Assembly: GCA_910574455.1 (NCBI GenBank)
Contig: CAJSYZ010000004.1
Location: 1,178,001-1,242,000 of the forward strand
Reading direction: 5' to 3'
DNA: 64,000 nt
From: Trichaptum fuscoviolaceum
Taxonomy: Eukaryota; Basidiomycota; Agaricomycetes; Hymenochaetales; Trichaptaceae
The position numbers were made by a program, and so were the translations under genes. The notes below the pieces were generated by a model. That model made no database searches. It had not been told where the DNA came from and worked only from the letters and a program-made list of their open reading frames with translations. Positions 1 to 11,865 of this stretch are shown piece by piece (the first letter of the stretch is position 1; each line of letters begins with the position of its first letter).

Positions 1-770
1 CACATTATAAAATACCAACTTAAAGCAAATTTACCGTAAGACGCATGAGAAGAAGAAGAGTGGTACTGGAACATGTGCGTGTCGTCGCGTTTGATCTTGG
101 ACTACATTGTGTAAAAGAGGCTGGCGGCTGGCCCACGAGTTGCCCCGACCCATGCGTCCAGCGGATTATGCCAGATTACTTGAAGATAAAATGTGCGAAG
201 TGTTGTTGAATGATAGTCGAGAAGAACATTTAGTCAATGATGCAGAACGGAAGGAAAGATTAGACTTGAATCCTACTCCATGAAGATGATACGAACAAAG
301 CCTTCGCCTCCACCTTCAGAAGCAGAAGCAGCGGTCGGGTGATGTACCACTACTCGGACAACAGCTCGTTGCAGCTGATTGTTAGATAACGCGACTAACG
401 CTGGGGCTGACAGCCGAAGTGATAGTCGCAGTCAGAATGTGAGGTGTCTTCAACTACGGCGTCGACATTAATCCTGAATAATGCCTTAACTCCAATGCAT
501 CCCTCATTATCCTTCAGCCCGACCGCAACTAGATCCACAAGCATCCTCAAGCATTCTCTGATTGATCCGAGACTATCAATCATCCGAGACTCCGTCTGAC
601 TGTGAAAAGCAAAAGAGGATGGAAGATTGAGTCATATTTCGCGCCGCGCGCGAGTAACGACCCCCGATCTTGGTTCATAGCTATCCTCTCTGCCAGCAGA
701 ACGGAGCTGCCGTCGAGATCGTGCGTACACTCTGGTAGCATCACTTCGACATCTTGTCGGCTGAAATATA
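1..770. other. No recognisable gene
   Basis: Only short open frames without splice-consistent extensions are present. I see no recognisable protein, RNA gene or clear repeat end in this stretch. It borders the first dispersed repeat copy. Confidence 0.4.
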
Positions 771-2340
771 CCCTTTTGAGAGAAGCGGCAGACCGCAGCA
801 GCCCTGGTAGACCTAACGTTTCAGAGGTCTGGTTTACGTGGAAGCGGCAAAACGAAGTTTGACGGGATTCGGGATTTGGGTCAGGACCGTGTCGCGGCCA
901 CTAACGCCCTGAAGCCGGGTTAAACTCGAATAACCAATGAGACACTGGCGCGAGACGAGCAAACCAGTCGGTCCACTCGTACTATCCACGGTATCCAGCC
1001 AATGCATGCGAAAGACGGAGAGGGTCATTGTGCTGGATAGTAACTACCTTCAACTCTCCCAACATTCACCCCTCCTCATGGTTCGAACCTCTCTGGCTAC
1101 AGACGACGAAGTGCAAGAAATGCAAGCGCCTGCATTCCGTTCGCAGAGACAAAGTATTCCGCTATGGAGAGACACATCCTTCCATCCTCCACCGACCGGA
1201 TCGAAGTGAATGAAATAACGACTGCGTGTTCTTCTCGGGAGAAAGACGTTGAGGATCGTACATTGCAGTGTAGTAGAAAAGCCGCAACTGACCCCGTGTC
1301 CATACTTGACGCCAAAGTCGCAGGAGTGCATCGCCTTTTACGAATGAATGCTGGCTTGCGGTCGAGATAGGCGGTACTGGTGGTAGTAACAACTCAGGAG
1401 TTGTGGGCTGAGGCGGGTGGCACCGGGCGCGACGCTTTTATGTATTGTCGATTCTGACGCGGGCGCCGTTATCGTAGAGATCGAGTAGCGATCCCGTAAC
1501 AAGACCAGACGTCACTGTGCGCCGGGATGCACCGCGCATCGAATGCGACAGTGTGGATCCAGTGATGACACCGACTTTGCGGTCGACGAGGTCAGACGGA
1601 AAACCGGAGACGCAGGCACTGACAGAAAGTTGGTGGATGACGATGGAAAGGAAACGATAGAAATCTGTTGCGCATCACGATTATACAATTAACGGCCAGT
1701 CTATGACACTTCGGCCTTGTAGCAGATTGCGACTAGACTTCCCTTGCTCGTCACTGTATACGTCGGTAGAGTAAGTTCGTGTTGAAGAGCGGAGGGCGAC
1801 ACTTGGAACTCGGACTCAAACGCCGGAGTTGACTTGAATGACCGGTTGGAACTCCGAACTACGACTATAAATTCCTTTCTTAGCATGCCAGTGTTCGATC
1901 GCTGTCCCGCCGGCCGATCGTCGTAGAGTCGATTAGTAAAGTGACCCGGGCGAAATCGTCGATTCCGACCTGCTGCTTAAACCGCCATCAATACTGCATC
2001 GCCCCTATCGGCCAGCCTCTCATAGGGGAGTCGGACGACGCATGCATGGAGTATGATCACATTCAATTGCGTCCTGAAAGCTACGACATATGTGTTCCCG
2101 GTCGGAGGCACACCCAACCGAGGAGAGGATGGGTGGCTTGCGAGGTATTCGCGGTCTTCATCGTCGCCGCAGTCTCGACCTCAGCCGTTCCTTGTTGTGG
2201 TGGTGAAGAGATGCGACGCAGTTTGACGCATGACGTACGCGTGCTTCTGCTTGTCATGAGTCGTGGTTCGTCTTGATCTTCGAAGTCCTTCCATCATCTC
2301 TAAGGTGACCGCAGCCATGCACCTAGTCAAAGGCGCGCTG
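770..2340. repeat. Dispersed degenerate repeat R, copy 1
   Basis: This stretch shares ordered blocks with several other places in the window. The head block carries a gtctggtt-type motif followed by a run of 'actcgggattcgggt'-like and 'cgatgagacactg'-like words (copies near 2.8, 31.6, 33.3 and 54.7 kb). The middle block reads like 'gcgctttcgattctgatgcg'. The tail block contains 'gaatgaccggttgggactcc' and 'gtgtccgatcgctgtcccg' (copies near 4.1, 18.4, 33.0, 34.0, 44.4 and 45.1 kb). No long open frame survives, so this looks like a non-coding or thoroughly decayed mobile element. The superfamily is unknown, and the ends are approximate. Confidence 0.6.
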
Positions 2341-2779
2341 AGTCTGCAGACAGCGCTTTGCAAAATCTGTGTCTCCGAGAGCAAGGCTTCTTTTTTTCCG
2401 CGTCGTCAACCTCCGCTGGGGGAAGCATTCGTCATAAGAGAGAATGAAGTACAAGCAGACGCGTCCCGCACCGCGCGCGATCCAGAGAACGACAAAGTTT
2501 TCCAGCACGGCGCGCAAGGACGACCCATAACCGCATGCGAGGTAACCGAGCTCAACGAGAACGACACGCACAACGATAACACGGACTGTTCATTTTGCGA
2601 GCCGAGCCCCGAATAGTCGGCATGGTGTATGCCATGTACAAGCTGCAGAGAGGTCATATGAGACAGAAGCTGAGGATTGGACGATATTCGATATGTCGAT
2701 CACGGTGAGAGGTAGGCGTGTTCGGGCTGACGCGCTCGCGACATAACGCACCACGGATCGTCGGGTTTGGTCCCGCCGG

Positions 2780-4490
2780 GAAACGCTAGCGCTAGGTCAC
2801 AAGAGGCAGACACGGCGATCATCCCGTCAGCCCCTGGCAGACCAGGCGTTCAAGATCAGGCTGGTCTGATTACGAGAATTCGTCAGCCTGAGTAGTATGT
2901 ATGTCGAAGGTGCGAGTGGAGTTTTGGACTCGGGATTCGGGATTCGGGTCAGGACCGTGACGCGGCCACTGACGCCATTTTGAATTCGAATGGTCGATGA
3001 GACACTGCCGACGAGCAAGTCACTCAGGCAACTCGTACTGCCCACGACATTGCGTGCGAAGGACGGAGGGTGCTGGTAAGCATAGCGTCCTCCGCCAACT
3101 CTCCCAACGATGAATTGTCCCTCGCGTCCCAAATCTCGCCGGTCCCAGACGACGGAGTGCAAGTGCTTCAATCGCTTGCATTCCGTTCGCCGAGTTGCAG
3201 GAGGCAGGGAAGCAGTCGCAGCACCGCGCTGCCGAAACACGTCCTCCCGTCCCCCATCGACCGGGCTGGGATGGGAGAAGAAACGTCCGCGGCTCATCCC
3301 GGGGACGAGAGACGTCGAGGTGCACGCATTGCGGGGTAGGGAAGTGGCAACATCACGGCTGGGTCGCAGGTATGCGCCACCCTTCACGAAGGAACGCTTT
3401 CTTGCACTCGAGGTAGACGATGGTGGTGGTAGGCACTCAGGAGAGATAGGCGGGTGGCACCCGGGCGCGACGTTTTTATGCGCTTTCGATTCTGATGCGG
3501 GCGGCTGACATGAGACGGCGGGTCTCGGAACAGTTCAGACCTTGAGGTCAGACAGTCACGGTTTGAATGCCGTTATGCTTCGGACTGAGGACTCGGATGG
3601 GCATGAGTGCACTAATGACGAAGTCCTTGCCGGCGTCAAAGATAGCAGTCAGGTCCACTGGGCGGTAGTCAGCAGGGGATAGAGAGTGGCATACGGGTGG
3701 CATGACGTTGAAGGAGAATCTGGACTGTCGAACGAATCCCGACGTAGATTCAGACCCCGCTGTGCGCCGGGATGCGTGGCGCTGCCGCCCGCTGGATGGA
3801 AAACGTTGAGGATAGGAGGAGATAGGCCCAGCGAATGCGACAGTGGCGGATCCAGCTATGACATGGACTCTACCGTCGACGAGCTCAGACGGAGAACCGG
3901 GAGAGGCAGGCACTGACAGAAAGTTGGTGGATGAATGGACGAGATGCTCAATCGACGCCCAGTGAAGCAGATCTCGAAGATCTCGACAAGTCTTCCCTCG
4001 TTGTGTATCCCTGTTCTGTCAGCCTCACTTGTACATCTTAATACATTTATGTGAGGCCGGCTTGGTATTCAGAGCTTGAGGTAGGCTCAAAACCCGTCGA
4101 CGGTCACGGTGTTGACTTGGTTGACCAGTTCAAGTTGGGACTCCGAACTGCCACACTATCCTTTCTGAGCGTGTCCGATCTCTGTCCCGACGCCCGATCG
4201 TCGTAGCATTGAACTACAGTGACCGGGCGAAATCGTCGATCCCGACCTGCTGCATCACTCCAGCGATTTATACCGCCATCTCATAAAATGCAGATACGGC
4301 GAGTCGGAAGCGACGCAAGCATCAAGTATGATCACCTTCAATTGCGTCCTGACGCTCCCGGTCGAAGACATACAAGTTGGCTCTGACAATCAGATCAGAT
4401 CACGCATCTGCAACAGAAGGATGCAATAACAACGCACCTCACTCTCTCCCATCACCGCCCACAAAGCCCCTCTGACTTGTAATTGAATCC
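2780..4490. repeat. Dispersed degenerate repeat R, copy 2
   Basis: This is the longest and best ordered copy of the R repeat. Its head is at about 2.8-3.0 kb ('ggctggtctgattacgag'), the middle at 3.1-3.7 kb (a 'gctgccgaaacacgtcct' word, then 'cacccgggcgcgacgttttt', then 'cgattctgatgcgggcggc'), and the tail at 3.9-4.5 kb ('cgatcgtcgtagca', 'acaaagcccctctgacttg'). Open frames of up to 186 codons occur on both strands but none resembles a known protein, and they differ between copies, so I treat them as chance frames in GC-rich repeat DNA. The 3.6-5.4 kb part matches 17.9-19.6 kb and therefore belongs to the tandem A/B duplication. Confidence 0.6.
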
Positions 4491-5229
4491 ACCTTTGAAG
4501 GTACCCTCTTGCTCGACACGATGAAATTGTCTGTCTTTTCCCAATTGAAGCTTGGACTTCACTGTTCAGACACTCGGGAATGATTTCGGGACTGACGACT
4601 TGAACGACCGCCGCGCCATCCCGGCCAACACTGCGAACAGCGGTGTCAGCCAGTGCAGAAGTCGACCCAACTGAAATTGCTCATCATATCGTTGTGACAG
4701 ACGACGTCCCGAAACTTGACCCGTACTGTGGGTACCGGACGCGAGAGCAAACCAAACGTGATGGAGGTGGCAACCTCGCTAACATTTAAAGTTTATAATC
4801 AGACTTGTTTTGAATCTGGGGTCAGAATGGTTATCAACTTCGTCCGTACTTGAAAAGTTGAACTGGAGTACCCCGGGCCGTAGTAATGAGAGGGAGCAGG
4901 TGAGTGCCGTTTGGCACGAAACGCCATTCCGACAGTTGAAGGGTTGACTTCACCATATCGAAGAACTCAACTTCACGAACCTTCGCCTCCAACCAGCGTT
5001 CGATTGATCTGCTCGCTGAGCAATTACAATAATCGACTGCCCTCCATCGACTGACAGGAGACGAAGAAGGAGAGTTGTACAAATAAGGCGCGTCGGCCTC
5101 TCAGCCTTCAGGCGCTTACCGACTCGGAGTACACTACTTTCTTCCATCATATCTCTCATTCGTCTCTTGGAGTTCTAAGCAACTCTGGTATTCTATCATC
5201 ACATTAAAATACTGGTTCAGCTTGTTATA
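4491..5229. other. Flank of module A, no gene seen
   Basis: This non-coding stretch matches about 18.75-19.43 kb block by block (for example 'gacttgaacgaccgccgcg' in both). It is the downstream flank of TPR gene A inside the duplicated unit. Two short minus-strand frames near 4.83-5.16 kb have no counterpart that stays open in the other copy, so I leave them out. Confidence 0.45.
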
Positions 5230-5439
5230 CAGATTTGTCCAATACAATTTACACATGATTAACAGGAAAATCCACTACATAATAACAGTACAGTCCAAAT
5301 GAAATCTATAAGACGTAAATCATGAGTACCACAGTTCAGTGAATAACATTGAAACTAAGACGAACCAAAAACTTTCAGAAGCCACAACATTTCTGAGCCC
5401 AAAATCCCGAAAGCCGACCACTACAATCCTCCGATGACA
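5230..5439 (-). other. Conserved 3' flank / probable 3' UTR of TPR gene A
   Basis: About 200 bases immediately after the stop of TPR gene A are conserved after all three TPR genes. Shared words include 'gaaaatccactacataa', 'agtaccac', 'gttcagtgaataa' and 'actttcagaagccacaacat'. The B counterpart is at 19440-19633 and a more divergent C counterpart at 34500-34694. The position and strand fit a 3' untranslated region and polyadenylation zone. Confidence 0.5.
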
Positions 5440-8400
5440 TCAACATGCAGGGTAGGCACAGCCTCTACGAAATCCGAGCCCGAGCCGGACCAGCCTCGCC
5501 TCTTCGCCAGCCACTTGCGCCTCTTCTGTCCTTCCAAGCGCTTCAAGACAGTGTCTCCGAACGCCAAGCGCACCCGCGAGGAGCGGCCGGAAGAATAATG
5601 GATAGCGAGCGAAGAGTGGTCTGTACAAGTCCACCGACTCGTCGATGGCGGTGAGCGCATCTTCTGGCTTTCCTGTGGCAAGCAGACATGTTGATAGAGT
5701 TTGCAAAGATGCAGCGAGATTGGGGTTGTAGGCATCCGGAAGTGAAGTTACGAGACCGCGATTGATCTTCACGGATTCCTCGATGGCGGTGAAGGCATCT
5801 TGGGTCTTCCCTAGGGCCGTAAGACAGATCGACAGGGTTTGCAGAGACTCTGCAAGGTCTGGGTTGTGCGCGGTCGGATTCGATTTCACTAGCCCGCGGG
5901 TGATTTCCACTGCCTCGTTAATCAAAGCAAGAGCCGCTGCATTATCCCCTATATCACACTGACAAATTGACAGGATGTTAAGGGATTTCGCAAGGTGTGG
6001 CGTATAATAGATTGGATTGTCCACGGCTAACGGCCTGTACAATTTCACAGACTCTTCAGCAGCATCAAACGCCCCTACCACATCACCCGTCTTCGTCAGG
6101 AGTTTCGCAAGATTTCGTATAATCTCGGCAAAGACTGGGTTCTGCTGGTTTGGATTTGCCTCCACAAGCCCTCTATAGATTCTCACTGACTCCCGACTTG
6201 CACCAAGGGCCTTAACCAGCTCTCCCATTCCATCGAGTGCGGTCGATAGGGAGTCAAGATAAAAACCAGGCCCCAAGGTATCGTCATTTACACTCTCGTC
6301 AGCCTGCGCTTTGATAATGTCCACCGCCTCCTGAACAGCGTCAAGTGCTTCCTCCCTCTTTCCTACCCAGATGAGATTAAAACAGAGCGCATTAAGAGAA
6401 TACGCAAGAGCCGGCCTATATTCATCTGGTTTCGTGTTGGCTAGATTTCGATATATCGCCAGCGCTTCCTGACGCTGAGCGAGAGCCTCCAACTTCTTTC
6501 CTACCTGACTGAGACGATGAGAGAGATTGTCGAGACGCGACGCAAGAGTCGGCCTATATTTGCTTGGATTCATGTCCGCCAGAGCTTTTTGAATAACCAC
6601 AGCTTCCTGCGCCGGGGCGACCGCCTCCTCCTTCTTTCCTGCCTCGTTAAGACGTAGCGAAAGATTTCTGAGAAGATCAACAAGGAATAGCCTATATTCA
6701 TCTGGATTCATGTCCGCCAGAGCTTTTTGAATGACCACAGCTTCCTGCGCCGGAGCAACCGCCTCCTCCTTCTTTCCTGCCTCGCTGAGACGCAGAGAAA
6801 GATCGTCCAGAAAATCAGCTAAAACCGGCCTATATTTGTCTGGATTCATGTCCGCCAGAGCTTTTTGAATGACCACAGCTTCCTGTGCCGGAGCAACCGC
6901 CTCCTCCTTCTTTCCTGCCTCGTTAAGACGTAGCGACAGATTTCTGAGAAGATCACCAAGGAATGGCCTATATTTATCTGGATCCATGTCCGCCAGAGCT
7001 TTTTGAATGATCACAGCTTCCTGCGCCGAAGCAACCGCCTCCTCCTTCTTTCCTGCCTCGCGATGACGTAGCGAAAGATTTCTGAGAAGATCAACAAGGA
7101 ATGGCCTATATTTATCTGGATTCATGTCCGCCAGAGCTTTTTGAATAACCACAGCTTCCTGCGCCGGGGCAACCGCCTCCTCCTTCTTTCCTGCCTCGTT
7201 AAGACGTAGCGAAAGATTTCTGAGAAGATCAACAAGGAATAGCCTATATTCATCTGGATTCATGTCCGCCAGAGCTTTTTGAATGATCACAGCTTCCTGC
7301 GCCGGAGCAACCGCTTCCTCCTTCTTTCCTGCCTCGCTGAGACGCAGAGAAAGATCGTCCAGAAGATCAGCTAAAGCCGGCCTATATTTATCTGGATTCA
7401 TGTCCGCCAGAGCTTTTTGAATAACCACAGCTTCCTGCGCCGGGGCAACCGCCTCCTCCTTCTTTCCTGCCTCGTTAAGACGTAGCGAAAGATTTCTGAG
7501 AAGATCAACAAGGAATGGCCTATATTTATCTGGATTCATGTCCGCCAGAGCTTTTTGAATGACCACAGCTTCCTGCGCCGGAGCAACCGCCTCCTCCTTC
7601 TTTCCTGCCTCGCTGAGACGCAGAGAAAGATCATCCAGAAAATCAGCTAAAGCCGGCCTATATTCATCTGGATTCATATCCGCCAGAGCTTTTTGAATGG
7701 CCACAGCTTCCTGCGCCGGAGCAACCGCCTCCTCCTCCTTTCCTGCCTCGCTGAGACGCAGAGAAAGATCATCCAGAAAATCAGCTAAAGCCGGCCTATA
7801 TTCATCTGGATTCATATCCGCCAGAGCTTTTTGAATGGCCACAGCTTCCTGCGCCGGAGCAACCGCCTCCTCCTCCTTTCCTGCCTCGCGATGACGTAGC
7901 GACAGATTTCTGAGAAGATCACCAAGGAATGGCCTATATTTATCTGGATTCATGTCCGCCAGAGCTTTTTGAATGACCACAGCTTCCTGCGCCGGAGCAA
8001 CCGCCTCCTCCTTCTTTCCTGCCTCACGGAAAGATATAGAAAGATTCCCAAGAGATGACGCCAACTCCGGGCGATATACATCTGGTTTCGTATCGGCTAG
8101 TTCTCGATATATCGCCACCGCTTCCTGGGCTGGAGAGAGAGCATCCTCCTTCTTTCCTGCCTCACCAAAAGATATAGAAAGATTCCTAAGAGATGACGCC
8201 AACTCCGGGCGATATACATCTGGTTTCGTATCGGCTAGTTCTCGATATATCGCCACCGCTTCCTCGTCCGAAGAGAGAGCATCCTCCTTCTTTCCTGCCT
8301 CACCAAAAGATATAGAAAGATTCCTAAGAGATGACGCCAACTCCGGGCGATATACATCTGGTTTCGTATCGGCTAGTTCTCGATATATCGCCACCGCTTC

Positions 8401-11400
8401 CTCGTCCGAAGAGAGAGCATCCTCCTTCTTTCCTGCCTCACCAAAAGATATAGAAAGATTCCTAAGAGATGATGCCAACTCCGGGCGATATTCATCTGCT
8501 TTCGTATCGGCTAGTTCTCGATGTATCGCCACTGCCTCTTGGGCTGAAGAAAGAGCATCCTCCTTCTTCTTTGTCCTGCCGAGATCATACGAAAGATAGT
8601 GCAGAGACTTTGCTAAACCACGCTTGAAAGTATCTCTCGATTTAGACAGTTCTCGATACGTCGCCACCGCCTCCTGGTCCGCAGAGACTGCTTCATCCCA
8701 CAATTCCGCTTCGCCTAAGCGTTGAGAAAGGTCCATGAGCGATGAAGCAAGATCTGGTCGATATTCATGTGGTTTTGCTTCGGCTAGTTCTCTGCGTATC
8801 GACAGAGCCTCATGGATTGCAGCGAGTGCTTTCCCACTCTCTCTGACGTCTCTGAAGCAGGCGGAGAGAGTTGTGAGAGATGACGCAAGATTGGACTTGA
8901 ACGCAGTTGGATAGAGTTTGGCTAGATCTCTGCATATGTTCACCATCTCTAAGATTCTGTCAAGAGCTTTATCCGTCTGTCCATCCTCACGGAGAGAATT
9001 AGTAAGGTTCAAGAGTGATAAAGCGAGGTTGGGCCTGAAAGCATATGGCTTCTGGATCAGAGGCGAGTAACGTTCAGTGGCCTCCTTAGTCTTCCCAAAG
9101 TCTCCGATTCGATTACGCTTAGATGGATTCTCTGGAGAGGTCACAAGAATTGCCTTAAATGCGTTTGGATTTGTCTGGACGAGGGGTCTAGAGACCTCTA
9201 CCGCTTTCTTTCTCTTCTCTGTGTCACTGAGGAGGTCAGACAAATGAATGTCGAGGCCGTAATTGTTCACTTCTGGGTTTTCCTCAGCCAGTGCTTGGTA
9301 TGTATTCACCGCCTCGTTAAGTGTTTTGAGAGACTCCTCTTTCTTTTTTGATTCACTGAGATAGAATGAGAGATCATTGAGAGAGTTTGCAAGGTGTAGT
9401 TTGAATACCACATCTTGTGTTGCAACGACCAGTCTTTGACATAAGTTCATTGCTTCCGTAGCAGATTCGACGGCCTTGTCTTTCCTTTCCAGTCGATGAA
9501 AGCAAACAGAACATGCACTGAGAGACGACACTAGATCGGCCCCAAATGCAGCAAGGTTCCTGTCGGCCAATGGCCTGCGAATGTCGACCGCCTCGTGAAT
9601 CGCAGCGAGAGCTTTGTCTTTTTCCCCTGCGTCGCTCAGGCAGTAAGACAGACTGCAGAGAGAGTTCGCGTGATGCAAATTGAACACCTCTGGGTTCGCT
9701 TTGGCGAGTGCTCGATATATTGCCTCCGACTCGCGGATGGGATCGAGAGCAGCTTCACTTTCCCCCGCATCTCGGAGGCGATTGGCTAGAGTGTATATAG
9801 ATAACGCGAGGTTGGGCTTGGAGGCGTCTGGGTCCCCCTTGGCCAATGTTCTGCGGATGCCCACCGCTTTCTGGCTCGCTAAGAGCGCCTTCTTCGCATC
9901 TCCTGTGCCAACGAGCTGTACAGACAGATTGTGCAGAGAATCCGCAAGCGCCGCATCGAACGTGTATGGGTCTATCTCGGCCAGCGCTCCCCGAATGACT
10001 ACGGCTTTCTGGATTACATCCAGAGCGCCCTCCCTATTTTTTTCACTAAGAAGCTGCAAGGACAGGTTGTGCAGACACGTCGCATAAACTGCGTCAAGTA
10101 CACCTGGGGTTTCCTTCGCCATTGATTCGCATTTCTGCATGGCTTTCCGGACCGCTTCGCCAGCCTTAACCTTCTTTCCTGCGCCCATGAGGTGTACGAA
10201 TTGAATGTTCAGAGACGATGCAAAGTCATGACTGTGCGTTTCAGGATGTGCTTTGGCCAGCTTGTCGAAGATATCTACCGCATTCGTTATGGCGATGAGA
10301 GCTTCATCCGATTTCTCTGCGTCATTGAGAGCATTCGAAAGATTGACGAAGCATAATGCGAGATCGGGAGAAGATGGATCGAGTTCTCGATGAATATCCA
10401 CCGCCCTTTGGATTGGAGCGAGCGCTTCTTGTTTCTGCCCCGCTCTGTTAAGGCGAAGAGATTGGTTGCTCAGAGACAGCGCAAGATTTGGCCGAAAAGT
10501 ATCTGCATGTGTTGCATCCAGATTCTCGTATAATACCACTGCTTCACTAACAGCAGAGAGTGCACCACGAGCATCGCCCGCTTCACCACAATAACGTGAT
10601 AATATGAGAAGAGACTCGGCAAGAAAACTTCGGTCGAAGTGGGAATCCCAAGTCGAATGGTCTCTAGTATGGACGTTCACAAGTCTGCAAATCTGTAAGG
10701 CTTCTTCTCTGAAACCAAGCGAGTGCAGATTACGCGATATGCGATTTGCCTTCATAAGCAAAACAGGCGCTGGCGTTTCCACTATGAATGTTCGGTCCAG
10801 TAACGCAACGGCGTCTTTCAAGGCATCCTCAGCCTGTCGACGCCGATGGTCGCGCCCCGGCTTGTATGCTTGTGTCGAGTCTATGACAGATTTCATGTTC
10901 ATTGTAGGAACGCCTGTTTCTAACGCCGCCTCCAGAGTGCGTATCTTGAACTTAAGGAGGGAAAGCCTGGTGTCCTTGTTCTATAGAACGATGAGCATTT
11001 CTCTACACTGCGAGACCCCACAAACATACGAGCGCAGTCTCTGAGGAATTGTGAGGTGATCGGTCTTTCGCGGCTTTGGCGAGGTCCTGAATAATGGTAA
11101 GCGTTTACTTTATCGGATTCGCAGAGAAACGTACCCGTTTAGTTTGGCGGAGCGCTCCTTCTCTTTGCCTCTTTGACATATGATAAATGCCAAAGATCTT
11201 GTACGCTTCTCTCCCATCTTTCTGGCCCGTCAATAAGCTGTCTATGTTTTCCTTCAAGTTCGACATCGCCAGGGCGATGTCACTATTCTCATCCAGAGCC
11301 ACGCAAGGAATATTCATTGCAGTCTAAAAAACGAACATTCAGTATGCAGACTGTGGAGTTAAGTTCTACTACAGACCACAATTTTTTTTGGAGTATCATG

Positions 11401-11865
11401 AATTCGCTCGCGTATGTCGACAATCCTCTTCTTGACCGAGCTAACGTTATATAGCATCCTGCGCCAGTTGAATCTTCTCTCTCGTCTGGAAGACCCATTA
11501 ATCCGCTTTGAGAAAGCCTTGCACCTCGTTCGCAGAAAACGCAGATCCCTAGATGCAAGTAATCATCAGAATTAGAGATGCACTCCGTGATACTAGGCCG
11601 TGACGCACTTTATCAAGATATTAATAATATCATCTAAAGGGGACACATCGCCAATGCAATGCTTTCGCAGGTTCGTGAGGTCGTCCACCTCGCTAATCAG
11701 TTCACGGGCGAGCACATAAAGGTCCGTCCGATTTCCTGGAAGCTGCAAGTCACAGTTGGTATTCCTAGCCTCATTACTTTCTGGGAGTATTGAAGCAATG
11801 CTCACCTGTTCGACTATGCACTCGAGGTCTTGTACTAAAGCACTGGTATTTGGATGGTCTGCCAT
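5440..11865 (-). CDS. Giant TPR-type repeat protein, module A
   Basis: Role unknown; TPR-type repeats usually form superhelices that bind proteins. The ATG at 11865 begins MADHPNTSAL. An exon of 60 bases is followed by an intron at 11805-11743, which has a GTGAGC donor and a CAG acceptor; copy B has an intron of a different length at the same place. A lysine/arginine-rich helical exon follows near 11.4-11.56 kb (FNWRRMLYN), then one near 11.1-11.32 kb (SKRQREGALRQTKRV), then a final exon from about 10.96 kb to the stop at 5440. That last exon alone codes for over 1820 residues made almost entirely of 46-residue helix-turn-helix units (consensus end RNLSLRLNEAGKKEEAVA). Residues equivalent to 6.55-8.56 kb are nearly identical units. 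The protein ends RRGCAYPAC. No NB-ARC, NACHT or kinase motif is visible. It is divergent to the membrane-protein gene at 13.3 kb. Small upstream exons are less certain than the main one. Confidence 0.85.
6550..8560 (-). repeat. Coding tandem repeat, 138-base period
   Basis: Inside TPR gene A the word 'agcttcctgcgccgg' (or a one-base variant) recurs at 6601, 6739, 6877 and then every 138 bases to 7981, eleven times in exact register. From 8121 to about 8535 the same 138-base register continues with a second subtype (the SSDEEAVAIYREL type instead of the APAQEAVVIQKAL type). No indel breaks the register. The units are far more alike to each other than to units elsewhere in the gene, which points to recent unit duplication or gene conversion. 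Confidence 0.9.

Noticed and set aside
1075..1100. A ggttcgaacc word like a tRNA T-loop
   Set aside because: No cloverleaf can be folded around it and it lies in repeat R, where the word is not conserved.
2827..3387. A 186-codon minus-strand open frame in repeat R
   Set aside because: No recognisable motif, GC-rich sequence, and matching R copies do not keep this frame open.
5440..5460. CaaX prenylation box in CAYPAC
   Set aside because: The Cys would have to be fourth from the end; it is sixth, and copies B and C end in F and L without a Cys at the right place.
6550..8560. Regularly spaced near-identical repeats resembling a CRISPR array
   Set aside because: The period is 138 bases without unique spacers, it is in frame inside a protein gene, and the organism is a fungus.
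7973..8599. A 208-codon plus-strand open frame with regular ASSRYIATAS repeats
   Set aside because: It is antisense to the 138-base repeat units of TPR gene A; its periodicity only mirrors those units.
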